Positions 24,107 to 33,713 of a stretch of DNA of 64,000 nucleotides are shown here, piece by piece (the first letter of the stretch is position 1; every line of letters starts with the position of its first letter). Made by a program: the position numbers and the translations under genes. The DNA lies in the NCBI RefSeq assembly GCF_000237085.1, contig NC_016627.1, forward strand, positions 3,968,118 through 4,032,117. Direction: 5' to 3'. The notes beneath the pieces are model-generated. The model made no database searches, was not told where the DNA came from, and was given only the letters and a program-made list of their open reading frames with translations. This stretch comes from Acetivibrio clariflavus DSM 19732 (GTDB taxonomy: Bacteria; Bacillota; Clostridia; Acetivibrionales; Acetivibrionaceae).

Positions 24107-25102
24107 TTATTTTTCAAAAAGCTTTCGATATTCCCCATACCCTTCTTTTTCCAAGTCTTCTACAGGTATAAAACGCAAAGCCGCTGAATTTATACAATAT
24201 CTCAAACCTGTTTCCGTTGGACCATCATTAAATACATGGCCCAAATGGGAATCGGCATGTTTGCTTCGTACTTCGGTACGTACCATTGAATAGCTTTTAT
24301 CCACCTTCTCCACTATATTTTCCCTGACCAGCGGTCTGTCAAAACTCGGCCATCCGCATCCCGAATCAAACTTATCCTTCGAACTGAACAAAGGTTCCCC
24401 TGAAACAATGTCTACATAAATTCCTTCTCTTTCATTATTCCAATACTGATTGTCAAAGGGTCTTTCAGTAGCGTTTTCCTGAGTTACCTGATACTGCAGC
24501 GGGGACAACGTTTTTCTCAAAGTATCATCATCGGGTTTTGTATATCTCTTTCCGGAAGTATTTCTTACAGCGCAAATTTTCTGAATAAAGGTTTCCCGGC
24601 CCGAACCTGCTTTATACCTGTTATAATGGTCCGGATTCTTCAAGTGGTAATCCTGATGATACTCTTCTGCAGGATAAAATTCTTTAGCTTCTATTATCTT
24701 TGTTGCAATAGGTCTGTCAAATATCCCTTCGCTCTCTATCTCTCTTTTGGAAGCTTCGGCAAGTTTTCGCTGTTCTTCGTCATGATAAAATATTGCGGTA
24801 CAATACTGAGGTCCTCTGTCGTAAAATTGCCCGCCGGGGTCTGTAGGGTCGATTTGGCTCCAAAATACATCAAGAAGTTTTTTATAGCCAATTTTTTCAG
24901 GGTCGTATTTAATTCTTACCGCCTCATAGTGTCCTGTATTTCCTGAACATACTTGTTCATAGGTAGGATTTGTCACATGCCCTCCCGTATATCCGGCAAT
25001 CACTTCAAGCACACCGTCAAGTTCCTTAAATGGAGGAACCATGCACCAGAAACATCCGCCGGCAAAAGTAGCAAACTTAAATTTATCGGTATTGCTATTC
25101 AT
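24107..25102 (-). CDS. msrAB: MsrA-MsrB fusion, peptide methionine sulfoxide reductase
   Basis: 331 residues from ATG at 25102, with GGAG nine bases upstream; the GTG at 25111 overlaps that site. Residues 1-170 are MsrA with AGGCFWC (Cys17) and IAGYTGG...PTYEQVCSG...HYEAV. Residues about 190-325 are MsrB with [32 protein letters not shown] and its catalytic Cys. The MsrB half lacks the paired CxxC zinc sites. It repairs both S- and R-methionine sulfoxide in oxidised proteins in the cytoplasm. The A-then-B order is the common one in Firmicutes. Confidence 0.95.
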   Translation of the reverse strand: MNSNTDKFKFATFAGGCFWCMVPPFKELDGVLEVIAGYTGGHVTNPTYEQVCSGNTGHYEAVRIKYDPEKIGYKKLLDVFWSQIDPTDPGGQFYDRGPQYCTAIFYHDEEQRKLAEASKREIESEGIFDRPIATKIIEAKEFYPAEEYHQDYHLKNPDHYNRYKAGSGRETFIQKICAVRNTSGKRYTKPDDDTLRKTLSPLQYQVTQENATERPFDNQYWNNEREGIYVDIVSGEPLFSSKDKFDSGCGWPSFDRPLVRENIVEKVDKSYSMVRTEVRSKHADSHLGHVFNDGPTETGLRYCINSAALRFIPVEDLEKEGYGEYRKLFEK

Positions 25103-25371
25103 AATAATCACTCCTTGCAGCGACTCGGTAATGGCAAAAATATTTTTTTATTATTTTCCCTAAATAGCATTGCCTCTATCAAACCAATTTAATATTATAT
25201 TTATACCCATAAATAAATTTCATATAATTTTAATACTTTCAATTTTTCATAAATTTAATTATTTCAAACATTCAATGGCTGCCTTTTCTTTTATTGCATC
25301 TTGAAAAATTGAATCTTTTTTTGATAATTACACATATTTAATATGGACTTTTTAAATTTGCAATTATTTAT

Positions 25372-25395
25372 GTTCAGGTATTCACAAATCTGAAC
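25372..25395. promoter_or_regulatory. Inverted repeat ahead of the small gene
   Basis: GTTCAG (25372-25377) and CTGAAC (25390-25395), 12 bases apart, lie just before the ribosome-binding site of the next gene. It may be an operator or a 5' UTR stem. Confidence 0.3.
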
Positions 25396-25414
25396 AATGA
25401 AAGGAATGATAATT

Positions 25415-25645
25415 ATGAAAAATCACAAAAAAGGCGATAAACTTTATATTAATCTTATATCCGGCCCGGATGACATTAGACCCATTTCCAAAACTCCCGC
25501 AGGTGATGCTTCGACAGACCCCTTTTGCGTTTATGCCCATAAAAGACATGCTGTTGGCTCAAAGATAATAAACAATGACGGTTCAGAAACTGTATGTACA
25601 GCCCACAACAACGGTTCATGGCAAAATATAAATTCGATTGAATAA
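25415..25645 (+). CDS. Small hypothetical protein
   Basis: 76 residues from ATG at 25415 with AAAGGA upstream; an ATG at 25397 would add six residues and overlap that site. The protein is soluble and polar, without signal peptide, double-glycine leader or membrane segment. It has two cysteines (PFCVYA and ETVCTA), several His and a WQNINSIE ending. I do not recognise a family. It is monocistronic, with a strong terminator 13 bases after the stop, which supports a real gene. Confidence 0.6.
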   Translation: MKNHKKGDKLYINLISGPDDIRPISKTPAGDASTDPFCVYAHKRHAVGSKIINNDGSETVCTAHNNGSWQNINSIE

Positions 25646-25657
25646 TTTTTTTAAGCT

Positions 25658-25693
25658 AAAAACTTGGCTGCCTTAAAAAGCGGCCAAGTTTTT
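25658..25693 (+). terminator. Intrinsic terminator
   Basis: AAAAACTTGGC (25658-25668) and GCCAAGTTTTT (25683-25693) form an 11-bp stem followed by CTTTTC. Confidence 0.85.
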
Positions 25694-25834
25694 CTTTTCT
25701 GCAAAAGTCGGATATAATGTTAAATGAATTTCTTTTTTCACTCTTACCTGTTTATATTTATTGTTTTGTGGAAAAAATCAATGTGTTGGAAATATTAATT
25801 CAGATGCCCATTACATAATTTTCAGGAGGTAATT

Positions 25835-26557
25835 ATGTTTAACAATAAAGTAGCTGTTGTAACCGGCGGTGCCAGCGGCATCGGGAAGGTTATATGTGAG
25901 GAATTTAAAAAGGAAGGTGCATACGTATGTATTATCGACAAACAACCCAATGAATATTTCACAGGCGATATTGCCGATGAAGAAACTCTGCGTGCCTTTG
26001 CATCCAAAGTTATAAATCAATACGGAAATATCGACTATCTTATTAACAACGCCTGTATTTCTATGGGAGGAATCGAGGACTGTTCTTACGAAGATTTCAA
26101 CTATGTTCTTCGTGTCGGCATATCGGCCCCATTTATGCTGACAAAATTGTTCATGGACCATTTTAATAAAGGCGGCGCTATTGTAAATATTTCATCCACA
26201 CGAGACAGAATGAGTCAGCCAAATACCGAAAGCTATACTGCTGCAAAAGGTGGAATTTTCGCATTGACACACGCCTTGGCAGTCAGCCTGTCGGGAAAAG
26301 TCAGGGTCAATTCCATAAGCCCCGGATGGATTGACACCACAAATTCTGAATTTGAACCTTCGGACAAGCTGCAGCATCCGGCAGGCAGAATAGGAACTCC
26401 GCTTGACATTGCAAATATGGTGCTCTTCCTTTGCAGTGACAAAGCAGGGTTTATTACCGGTGAAAATATTACCGTTGACGGTGGTATGACCAGGCAAATG
26501 ATTTATCACAACGATTTTGGCTGGACTTATAATATCAATGAAAGCAAAAATAAATAA
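25835..26557 (+). CDS. SDR-family oxidoreductase
   Basis: 240 residues, classical short-chain dehydrogenase. TGGASGIG (residues about 10-17) binds NAD(P), NNAC is the structural motif, ISST supplies the catalytic Ser, and YTAAKG the Tyr and Lys. SPGWIDT and ITGENITVDGG close the fold. Asp after the second strand (IIDKQ) favours NAD over NADP. AGGAGG lies seven bases upstream of the start. Substrate unknown. It is between independent genes, so context gives no hint. Confidence 0.9.
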   Translation: MFNNKVAVVTGGASGIGKVICEEFKKEGAYVCIIDKQPNEYFTGDIADEETLRAFASKVINQYGNIDYLINNACISMGGIEDCSYEDFNYVLRVGISAPFMLTKLFMDHFNKGGAIVNISSTRDRMSQPNTESYTAAKGGIFALTHALAVSLSGKVRVNSISPGWIDTTNSEFEPSDKLQHPAGRIGTPLDIANMVLFLCSDKAGFITGENITVDGGMTRQMIYHNDFGWTYNINESKNK

Positions 26558-26819
26558 TTTTTGTAAAGATATTACTGTTTTTAACTTGACATATTGAAAA
26601 AACTGGCATATATTAATCAATAGATAATCAAAAAATACCATTGTCAACGATAGAAATCTGAAATATATTTTCATATTTAAGTTCTTTTGTCCGTAAGGTT
26701 TTGCATAAAGTAAAAATAGCAATCGGTTTCGTTTTTCCTTGTAAGTTTCACAAATTAAAATGCATTAATTATTACAAATATCCTCTAAATAAAATACCCA
26801 ATATTAGGAGAAGATGCTT

Positions 26820-28838
26820 ATGACAAACGCTTTAAACCCGCAAACCAAACTCAAGATTTTAGAACTCGATCCTTGGTTGGAACCTTACAGGTACGACCTG
26901 GAAGAAAGAATGAGACGCTATTATTGTGTTAAAAAAGCTCTTCTTGGTGAAGTTCAAAGTCTTAAAGATTTTGCAAACGGTCATCATTATTTCGGTTTCC
27001 ATCAAACAGAGGACGGATGGTATTATCGTGAATGGGCCCCTGCAGCAGATGCTTTGTTCCTAATTGGTGACTTTAACGGATGGAACCGTGAATCCCATCC
27101 TCTTACACGAAAAGCCAACGGTGTTTGGGAAATATTCCTTCCGGGCAAAAACACACTGCCCCACAAATCCCTTGTCAAAGTACATGTAAAAAGTCAGGGG
27201 CGTGAATTTGACCGTATTCCTTTGTATATAAGAAGAGTAGTACAGGATCCCGAAAATCATAATTTCAACGGACAGATTTGGGCACCGGAAAAACCTTTTG
27301 AATGGACCGATTCCGATTTCCGTGTCGATGTCACAAAACCACCGTTGATCTATGAAACCCATATAGGTATGGCACAAGAAAAGTGCGGTATAGGTACTTA
27401 TAAAGAATTCGAGGAAAACATACTGCCCAGAGTAAAAGAATTGGGCTATAACACCATCCAGATAATGGCTATTATGGAACACGCTTATTATGGTTCCTTC
27501 GGATACCATGTCACCAACTTTTTTGCTGCCTCTTCATGGTTTGGAACTCCTGAGGATCTAAAATCCTTAATCAATAAAGCTCATGAGATGGGCATAGCCG
27601 TCCTTATGGACCTTGTTCACTCCCACGCTGCAAAAAATACTGCAGAGGGTATAAATGAATTCGACGGTACTGATTACCAGTTCTTCCACAGTGGAGGTCT
27701 GGGCAATCACGACGTATGGGATTCCAAACTCTTTAACTATGGCAAGCATGAAGTAATGCACTTTTTATTATCCAACATAAAATTCTGGATTGAGGAATAT
27801 CACTTTGACGGTTTCCGCTTTGACGGAGTAACTTCCATGATTTATCACGACCATGGTTTGGGAACCGCCTTTGACCACTATAACAAATACTTCAGCATGA
27901 ATACCCATGTTGAAGCGGTAACTTATCTTCAGTTGGCCAATGAACTTATAAAAGATATAAAACCCAATTCAATTACCATTGCAGAAGATATGAGCGGTAT
28001 GCCGGGAATGTGTCTTCCCATTGAATATGGCGGAATAGGCTTCGATTACAGATTGGCCATGGGAATGCCCGATTTTTGGGTCAATACATTAAAACGTAAT
28101 GACCACGACTGGGATATGCAAGCATTATACCATGAACTGTCCACATGCCGTTACATGGAAAAGCGTATAGCCTATGTGGAATCCCACGACCAGGCCTTGG
28201 TTGGCGATAAAACCTTTATTTTCAGAATGGCTGACAAGGAAATGTACTGGCATATGAACAAAGGAAGCCAGAACTTGGAAATAGAGCGGGCAGTAGCTTT
28301 GCACAAGATGGCCAGACTAATTACCATTTCCCTTGGTGCGGAAGGTTATTTGAATTTCATGGGTAACGAATTTGGCCACCCCGAATGGATTGACTTCCCG
28401 CGTGAAGGCAACAATTGGAGTTTCAAGCACTGCAGAAGAATGTGGTCCCTTGCTGACAGTGATTACCTCAGGTATTACGACTTGAATCAATTTGACAAGG
28501 CAATGATCCATTTCATGTCCGATGAAGGTCTTATGGGCTGTACACCTCAATGTTTATGGATAGATCAGGACAGGAAATTAATTGCCTATAGAAAAAAAGA
28601 TTTTATATTCATATTCAATTTCCATCCCACCCAGTCATATCCTGATTTTGAAATACCAATTCATCAGGATGCCAAATTTAAGGTGGTTCTTGATACCGAT
28701 GACCCGAAATTCGGTGGACATGGTCGCATCTCACACGATGTGATTTATGAAACTCATAGGCTAAAGATGAATAATGACTTTAACGGAATTACCATATACT
28801 CTCCCACTCGTACGGCAATGGTTTTAAAAAAAGTGTAG
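26820..28838 (+). CDS. glgB: 1,4-alpha-glucan branching enzyme, eukaryotic-like type
   Basis: 672 residues from ATG at 26820, nine bases after AGGAG; the ATG at 26814 is only three bases from that site. An N-terminal CBM48 (YYREWAPAADALFLIGDFNGW) precedes a GH13 barrel with DLVHSHAA, FDGFRFDGVTSM (nucleophile Asp), TIAEDMSGMPG (acid/base Glu) and VESHDQALVGDK (third Asp). The DGFRFDGVTSMIYHDHG and FMGNEFGHPEWIDFPR segments resemble the GH13_8 enzymes of plants, animals and some bacteria more than the usual bacterial GlgB. It introduces alpha-1,6 branches into glycogen. No other glg genes adjoin it. Confidence 0.93.
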   Translation: MTNALNPQTKLKILELDPWLEPYRYDLEERMRRYYCVKKALLGEVQSLKDFANGHHYFGFHQTEDGWYYREWAPAADALFLIGDFNGWNRESHPLTRKANGVWEIFLPGKNTLPHKSLVKVHVKSQGREFDRIPLYIRRVVQDPENHNFNGQIWAPEKPFEWTDSDFRVDVTKPPLIYETHIGMAQEKCGIGTYKEFEENILPRVKELGYNTIQIMAIMEHAYYGSFGYHVTNFFAASSWFGTPEDLKSLINKAHEMGIAVLMDLVHSHAAKNTAEGINEFDGTDYQFFHSGGLGNHDVWDSKLFNYGKHEVMHFLLSNIKFWIEEYHFDGFRFDGVTSMIYHDHGLGTAFDHYNKYFSMNTHVEAVTYLQLANELIKDIKPNSITIAEDMSGMPGMCLPIEYGGIGFDYRLAMGMPDFWVNTLKRNDHDWDMQALYHELSTCRYMEKRIAYVESHDQALVGDKTFIFRMADKEMYWHMNKGSQNLEIERAVALHKMARLITISLGAEGYLNFMGNEFGHPEWIDFPREGNNWSFKHCRRMWSLADSDYLRYYDLNQFDKAMIHFMSDEGLMGCTPQCLWIDQDRKLIAYRKKDFIFIFNFHPTQSYPDFEIPIHQDAKFKVVLDTDDPKFGGHGRISHDVIYETHRLKMNNDFNGITIYSPTRTAMVLKKV

Positions 28839-28879
28839 TTTAAACAATGGAAAAAAGTTTACAGTTTCTTTCCAGTATT

Positions 28880-28924
28880 ATTAATCGTGGTAGATTTTAA
28901 ATTAAAAAATTTACCACGATTAAT
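28880..28924 (+). terminator. Terminator-like inverted repeat after glgB
   Basis: ATTAATCGTGGTA (28880-28892) and TACCACGATTAAT (28912-28924), perfect 13-bp arms, with a further A/T pairing core, followed by GTTTTATGTT. It lies 41 bases after the stop. Confidence 0.65.
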
Positions 28925-29327
28925 GTTTTATGTTATAATGTCGGTATAATTATAACTCATAAGCTTTTAACCGTTTGCTTTGGGCTGCTTGTTTTTAAAA
29001 AATAGATCTACATTAGAAATTCCGGTTTAATGGAATCTTATTGAAAACGATACTTATCATCGCAACTATTCTCAAAATAAGAGAAAAAAGACGTCGCAAA
29101 TAGTCACCTTTTCGAAAAGCCAAGCAGAAAATATATTATACACTTCTTTGTACATACTTTCATTGACACTTCCATATTTTTGTTATATAATAATTTGTAT
29201 ATTTGTAACTTTCTCAATTATGAAATAATCAAATTCATATCATATTAATTAAATATTTTGAAAATATGCGCGCTTAAAATATTAATTTAAATAAAAAATG
29301 AAATATTTATAGGGGAGGAAAATTCCA
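28925..29327 (+). promoter_or_regulatory. Long leader region with consensus promoter for the cohesin gene
   Basis: Nearly 400 bases without a gene. A near-perfect sigma-A promoter, TTGACA (29163-29168), 17-base spacer, TATAAT (29186-29191), lies about 137 bases before the start codon, implying a 5' UTR of about 130 bases. AGGGGAGGAAA is the ribosome-binding site. Nothing else was recognised in 28925-29160. Confidence 0.65.
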
Positions 29328-31271
29328 ATGAAAAGAGTTTTATGCATGTTTTTAACTTATGCTATGCTTTTCGGTATTTTTTTGACCTCATTAAATTTGG
29401 AGGCTTCCTATGCTTACCCCATTGATTCCGAAAGCATAACATCAAGCCAAAACACCCCGGTAATTTCAGCAACTCCAATTCCGCAAAAAGATTTTACCGT
29501 TGAAATTGCATCAGAGCATAAAGAATTAGACGGCAATGTAATAATCCCTATAACTTTCTCAAATGTCCCGGAAAAAGGAATACTCACTTGCGATATGACT
29601 ATAGTGTACGACCCAACCAAATTGGAATACATATCCTGTGATATCGGTGACATCGTTATCAATCCCGAAACCAACTTAGTAGTAAGCAAGGTCTATGACG
29701 GTTTGATAAAACTCCTTTTCCTGGATGAAACATTGGGAAATGAACTTATTACTTCCGATGGAATCTTCATAAGTCCAATATTTAAGAAATTACAATCCTA
29801 CAATGAATCAACCTCCATCAAAATAATAAGATCAACCTTCGGTGATTTTAATTTAAATGAAGTTAAGGCAAAAATTATTCAAACCGCTGACAATATCCCT
29901 ATACCATCATCAATTGTATTGCCGACCTCAATATCAACACCAAAACCGACTCCAACACCAACTCCTATAATCTTTCAATTTGCTATAGGTTCTGCAAACG
30001 GAAATACCGGTGAGCTCGTGACTGTTCCCATAAACTTTTTAAATGTTCCTGAAAACGGAATAAGTACTGTCGATATAGAAGTTACATACAACCCGACACT
30101 ATTGGAATTTGTTTCTGCAGCACCCGGCGCAGTAATTCCATCCCCTGACCAAAACTTTAATTATAATACCTCTTCTGAAAGTTCAATAAATATCCAATAT
30201 TCAAAGGATTCCGAAACTCCAGCTTGCATCACCAGCAACGGAGAATTTGCAAATATTACATTTAAAGTGTTATGCAAATATGACATAAATACTTATATTT
30301 CAGTCCGCAGCTATACCTTTAAGGACGGAGACCTTCAAGATGTTTACGCTACTCCACGTTCCACAGGTACTATATACATATCGGGAATCGAGCTTCCAAG
30401 CTTTGGTATTGAAATAGGTTCCGTTAATGGATATGCCAATGACCTTGTAACCGTACCCATTTATTTTACAAGTATACCGTTTAATTACATCGTTTCATTT
30501 GATCTTACACTCAATTACGACCCAAGCCAGCTGGAATATATATCTTATGAACCTGGAGAAATTCTAAAAGAGAGCGATTTTTGTTTCGGAATTGAAAAAA
30601 TATCTGACGGTAAATTAAACTTATCATATCTCAACTACATAGAAGGTTATATTTATAAAAGCGGTTTACTTGCAAACCTTACTTTCAGGGTATTAGGTTC
30701 GGCTGAAGAAACTACTGTTAACATAACCGAATCATCTGTTGCCAATCGTACCTTAAAACGTGTAAATCCAATCATAACTCCCGGTAAAGTCAACCTTTTA
30801 CCCTCTTCGGGATATAAAGTTTCCGGTTATGTATACTCGGAGCTTGAAAACAATAATACATCAAACAACTCCTTCAATGAAGGATTCAAAGTTGAGTTAT
30901 CTGGAACTAATTTGTCGGCACTAACTGATAAAAGCGGTTATTTTGAAATCAGAAATATACCTGCCGGAACTTACTCATTAAAAATCACCAAACCCAATTA
31001 CCTCGCAAGGGAAATTAAAGACTTTATCGTAGAAAAGGATAAAGAATTATCAAGTCCTATTGTAATGTGGATAGGTGATATGGAAATAGACGGAGTACAA
31101 GATGGGGCAATAAACATGGAAGATATCATGGAAATATGTAAAGCTTTCAATGGTGTATCAGGAGACGCTGTCTATAAAGAATCTCTTGATCTGAATAAGG
31201 ACAGCGCTATAAATTTGGAAGATATAATGATAGTTGTAAAACATTTTAACAAGACTTCTGCAGATTATTAA
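29328..31271 (+). CDS. Secreted scaffoldin-like protein: three cohesins plus dockerin
   Basis: 647 residues. A signal peptide (residues 1-about 30, ending ASYAYP) is followed by three cohesin-type domains at about 55-190, 215-350 and 355-490. Each begins with the pattern hydrophobic-V/I-P-I-x-F and contains YDP/YNP-x-x-LE(Y/F). A PTPTPTP linker separates the first two. A carboxypeptidase-regulatory-like beta domain (about 495-580) precedes a type I dockerin with two calcium loops: DGVQDGAINMED (588-599) and DLNKDSAINLED (621-632). Cohesins bind dockerins of other proteins; the dockerin docks this one onto a further cohesin. There is no carbohydrate-binding module, SLH domain or sortase signal. 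The dockerin recognition positions are Met-Glu and Leu-Glu, unlike the Ser-Thr pair usual for cellulosomal enzymes of C. thermocellum. Confidence 0.88.
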   Translation: MKRVLCMFLTYAMLFGIFLTSLNLEASYAYPIDSESITSSQNTPVISATPIPQKDFTVEIASEHKELDGNVIIPITFSNVPEKGILTCDMTIVYDPTKLEYISCDIGDIVINPETNLVVSKVYDGLIKLLFLDETLGNELITSDGIFISPIFKKLQSYNESTSIKIIRSTFGDFNLNEVKAKIIQTADNIPIPSSIVLPTSISTPKPTPTPTPIIFQFAIGSANGNTGELVTVPINFLNVPENGISTVDIEVTYNPTLLEFVSAAPGAVIPSPDQNFNYNTSSESSINIQYSKDSETPACITSNGEFANITFKVLCKYDINTYISVRSYTFKDGDLQDVYATPRSTGTIYISGIELPSFGIEIGSVNGYANDLVTVPIYFTSIPFNYIVSFDLTLNYDPSQLEYISYEPGEILKESDFCFGIEKISDGKLNLSYLNYIEGYIYKSGLLANLTFRVLGSAEETTVNITESSVANRTLKRVNPIITPGKVNLLPSSGYKVSGYVYSELENNNTSNNSFNEGFKVELSGTNLSALTDKSGYFEIRNIPAGTYSLKITKPNYLAREIKDFIVEKDKELSSPIVMWIGDMEIDGVQDGAINMEDIMEICKAFNGVSGDAVYKESLDLNKDSAINLEDIMIVVKHFNKTSADY

Positions 31272-31319
31272 AATTACATCAAAGTAATTTGCAAATCAAC
31301 AGTTAAATAGAAAAACTCG

Positions 31320-31340
31320 AAAGGGCGTTCAGCCCTTTTT
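31320..31340 (+). terminator. Intrinsic terminator after the cohesin gene
   Basis: AAAGGGC (31320-31326), GTTCA loop, GCCCTTT (31332-31338), then a T-run. Confidence 0.9.
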
Positions 31341-31519
31341 TATTTTGTTCATTTTACTTTATTTAAAAAAATGGTAAGAATTTAAATTTATTGCCATTTA
31401 TTGCGGTTTAAATATTTCTCATATTGTGATATCGTAATATAAAAACAGTAAAAAAATTAAATATAATATATAGTTTTGTAATAACATTATTTTCTTGCTG
31501 CCTAAAAGGAGTTGAAATA

Positions 31520-33349
31520 ATGAAGAAATGTGTGAACATATACACAGAGGGAGGAAAGCTCATTGCAAAAGGCACGGGATGTTATCCTCCCCGAAAAGTA
31601 AGCGACCTTAAAGAACTGATCAGAGAAAGTGCAAAAAAATACGGTAATTCACCGGCATTCAAGTTTAAAGATAAAAACGGAAATATTGTATCAAAAAGCT
31701 ATATTGATTTTGAAAGAGATATAAACAATCTTGGTACCGCTCTAATTTCCATTGGATTAAAAGATAAAAGAATTGCAATAATAGGAGAAAACAGGTACGA
31801 GTGGGGTGTTGCTTATTACTCCATAATTAACGGCACCGGTGTGGCAGTACCTATGGATAAATATCTTCCTCCCGTTGAAATAGAAAATCTGATTGAAAGA
31901 GGAAAAGTTGAAGCCATATTTTACAGTCCTACCTATCACGAAGCAATGGTCGGAATTTCAAAAAACAACACCAGAATAAAGTATTATATTTGTATGGAAG
32001 ATATAGACCGAAATACCGATGAAAAATTTTTAAGTCTTCCCAACCTCATTAAAACCGGACAGCAACTTGTAGACAATAATGATATGAGTTTCATAGAATG
32101 TCCTGTTGACAGAGAAAAAATGTCCATACTGCTTTTTACATCGGGAACAACCAGCCTTGCCAAGGGAGTTATGCTTTCCCATGCCAATATAGCTGCCAAT
32201 ATTACAAGCATATCCTGTTCCATAAAGGTTTATCCCAACGATGTTCACCTTTCTCTCCTGCCTTTGCATCATACTTTTGAAAATACCATAGGATTAGGGT
32301 TTATGGTTCACAGCGGAGTAACCGTTGCCTTTAGCGACGGTATAAAACATGTTGCACAGAATTTACAGGAATACGGAGTTTCCGTACTCGTTGCCGTTCC
32401 GGCCATCATAGAAGCAATGTACAGGAAATTGCAAAGCGGAATAGAAAAGTCGGGCAAAGCTAAATCTATAAATATACTCATAAAACTTTCCGAGGCATTG
32501 CGTTCTGTTGGAATCGATCTAAGACGAAAATTTTTCAAAAGCATTTTTGATAAGATAGGTCCACGACTGAGACTTGTTATATCCGGTGCTGCTCCCCTTG
32601 ATATTGATATTATTACAGGATTTGACAAGCTTGGATTGAAAATCCTGCAAGGTTACGGCTTAACAGAAGCATCTCCGGTAGTATCGACAAACAACGATTT
32701 TGTAAACAAGCCCGGAACCATCGGTCCGCCGCTTTATGACATTGAAGTTGCAATAGATAATCCCGATGAAAACGGCATGGGCGAAATTCTGGTCAGGGGC
32801 AAAAACATAATGTTAGGCTACTATGAGGATCCGAACACCACAAGGGAAGTCTTAGATGAAAACGGATGGCTAAGAACCGGAGACCTTGGCAGCATTGATG
32901 AGGATGGAGTTATTAAAATCTCCGGCCGTGCTAAATCAATGATAGTGTTTACAAACGGTAAAAAAGCTTTTCCTGAGGAATATGAAGTCTTATTGAATGA
33001 CATTCCCTATGTAAAAGAATCCTTTGCGTGGGGTAACAGGGCACCCGATGGAGACATACAAGTATGTGCAAAACTGGTAGTGGATATGGATGCTCTAAAG
33101 TCGGCTAAAAACAGCATTCCATCTGATGAAGAATTGGCATCTATGTTCGGAGAAGCTATAAAAAATATAAACAATAATCTTCCCAAATATAAAATTATCC
33201 GGTATTTTGTAATGTCAAAAGAGGATTTGATTAAGACAACCACACTAAAAATCAAAAGACCTCTGGAACTGGAAAAAATAAAAAATGCTCTTGACAAAGC
33301 AAATACCGACATGAGAAAAGCAAACGGAAAATTCATTGAAAAGCTGTAA
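31520..33349 (+). CDS. Long-chain fatty acid-CoA ligase (AMP-forming)
   Basis: 609 residues. Motifs: ILLFTSGTTSLAKGVMLSHAN (P-loop), LLPLHHTFENT, ISGAAPLDIDI, LQGYGLTEASPV and GWLRTGDLGSIDEDGVIKISGRAKSMI, in the longer layout of the AMP-forming long-chain acyl-CoA synthetases. The catalytic Lys near the C-terminus is in TLKIKRPLELEKI. It activates fatty acids, or possibly aryl acids, for lipid use. The start has AAAGGAG upstream. It is unlinked to other lipid genes. Confidence 0.88.
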   Translation: MKKCVNIYTEGGKLIAKGTGCYPPRKVSDLKELIRESAKKYGNSPAFKFKDKNGNIVSKSYIDFERDINNLGTALISIGLKDKRIAIIGENRYEWGVAYYSIINGTGVAVPMDKYLPPVEIENLIERGKVEAIFYSPTYHEAMVGISKNNTRIKYYICMEDIDRNTDEKFLSLPNLIKTGQQLVDNNDMSFIECPVDREKMSILLFTSGTTSLAKGVMLSHANIAANITSISCSIKVYPNDVHLSLLPLHHTFENTIGLGFMVHSGVTVAFSDGIKHVAQNLQEYGVSVLVAVPAIIEAMYRKLQSGIEKSGKAKSINILIKLSEALRSVGIDLRRKFFKSIFDKIGPRLRLVISGAAPLDIDIITGFDKLGLKILQGYGLTEASPVVSTNNDFVNKPGTIGPPLYDIEVAIDNPDENGMGEILVRGKNIMLGYYEDPNTTREVLDENGWLRTGDLGSIDEDGVIKISGRAKSMIVFTNGKKAFPEEYEVLLNDIPYVKESFAWGNRAPDGDIQVCAKLVVDMDALKSAKNSIPSDEELASMFGEAIKNINNNLPKYKIIRYFVMSKEDLIKTTTLKIKRPLELEKIKNALDKANTDMRKANGKFIEKL

Positions 33350-33400
33350 TAACCAAAATCCAATGCTTTATTAATGAGATCTCAATAAGATGGGTTTAAA

Positions 33401-33440
33401 AATTGCTTCCGCCATAAAACAAAAAATGCGGAAGCAATTT
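33401..33440. terminator. Bidirectional intrinsic terminator
   Basis: AATTGCTTCCGC (33401-33412) and GCGGAAGCAATT (33428-33439), perfect 12-bp stem with T-rich tails on both strands. It serves the acyl-CoA ligase on the plus strand and the 35-residue gene on the minus strand. Confidence 0.85.
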
Positions 33441-33466
33441 TATACTTATTGTGCAACAGAATAATA

Positions 33467-33574
33467 TCAATGTTTTGGCTTATTCGTAAATAAATATACA
33501 AATAAAGCCAAAAATCCCAATAATATCAAAACACCTAAACCCAACAGTATAAAGACAATTCCTAACGCCATCAT
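33467..33574 (-). CDS. 35-residue single-span membrane protein
   Basis: A short frame with a strong GGAGG site six bases upstream of ATG at 33574. The product begins MMALGIVFILL and is almost wholly hydrophobic (residues 3-29), with a short basic tail (TNKPKH). The bidirectional terminator at 33401-33440 ends it 27 bases after the stop. The good ribosome-binding site, clean helix and terminator support a real small membrane protein. Its role is unknown; such peptides often modulate a membrane partner. Confidence 0.65.
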   Translation of the reverse strand: MMALGIVFILLGLGVLILLGFLALFVYLFTNKPKH

Positions 33575-33672
33575 TTTATTCCTCCATATGAACTTAACAA
33601 ATCCGTTTTGCATATTATACTATTATTTCTATTAATAGTCAATTTAAAACAATGTCATAATTTCGATTTAAA

Positions 33673-33695
33673 AAATCCCGGTAAAGCCGGGATTT
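33673..33695 (-). terminator. Intrinsic terminator after the 33714-36269 chemoreceptor
   Basis: On the minus strand AAATCCCGG, a CTTTA loop and CCGGGATTT lead into a T-run, about 20 bases after the stop. Confidence 0.85.
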
Positions 33696-33713
33696 CCTGC
33701 AGTTTGATACTTA

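Noticed and set aside
28925-29160. Riboswitch upstream of the cohesin gene
   Set aside because: It lies before the promoter, so it would not be in the leader RNA, and no known riboswitch core was recognised.
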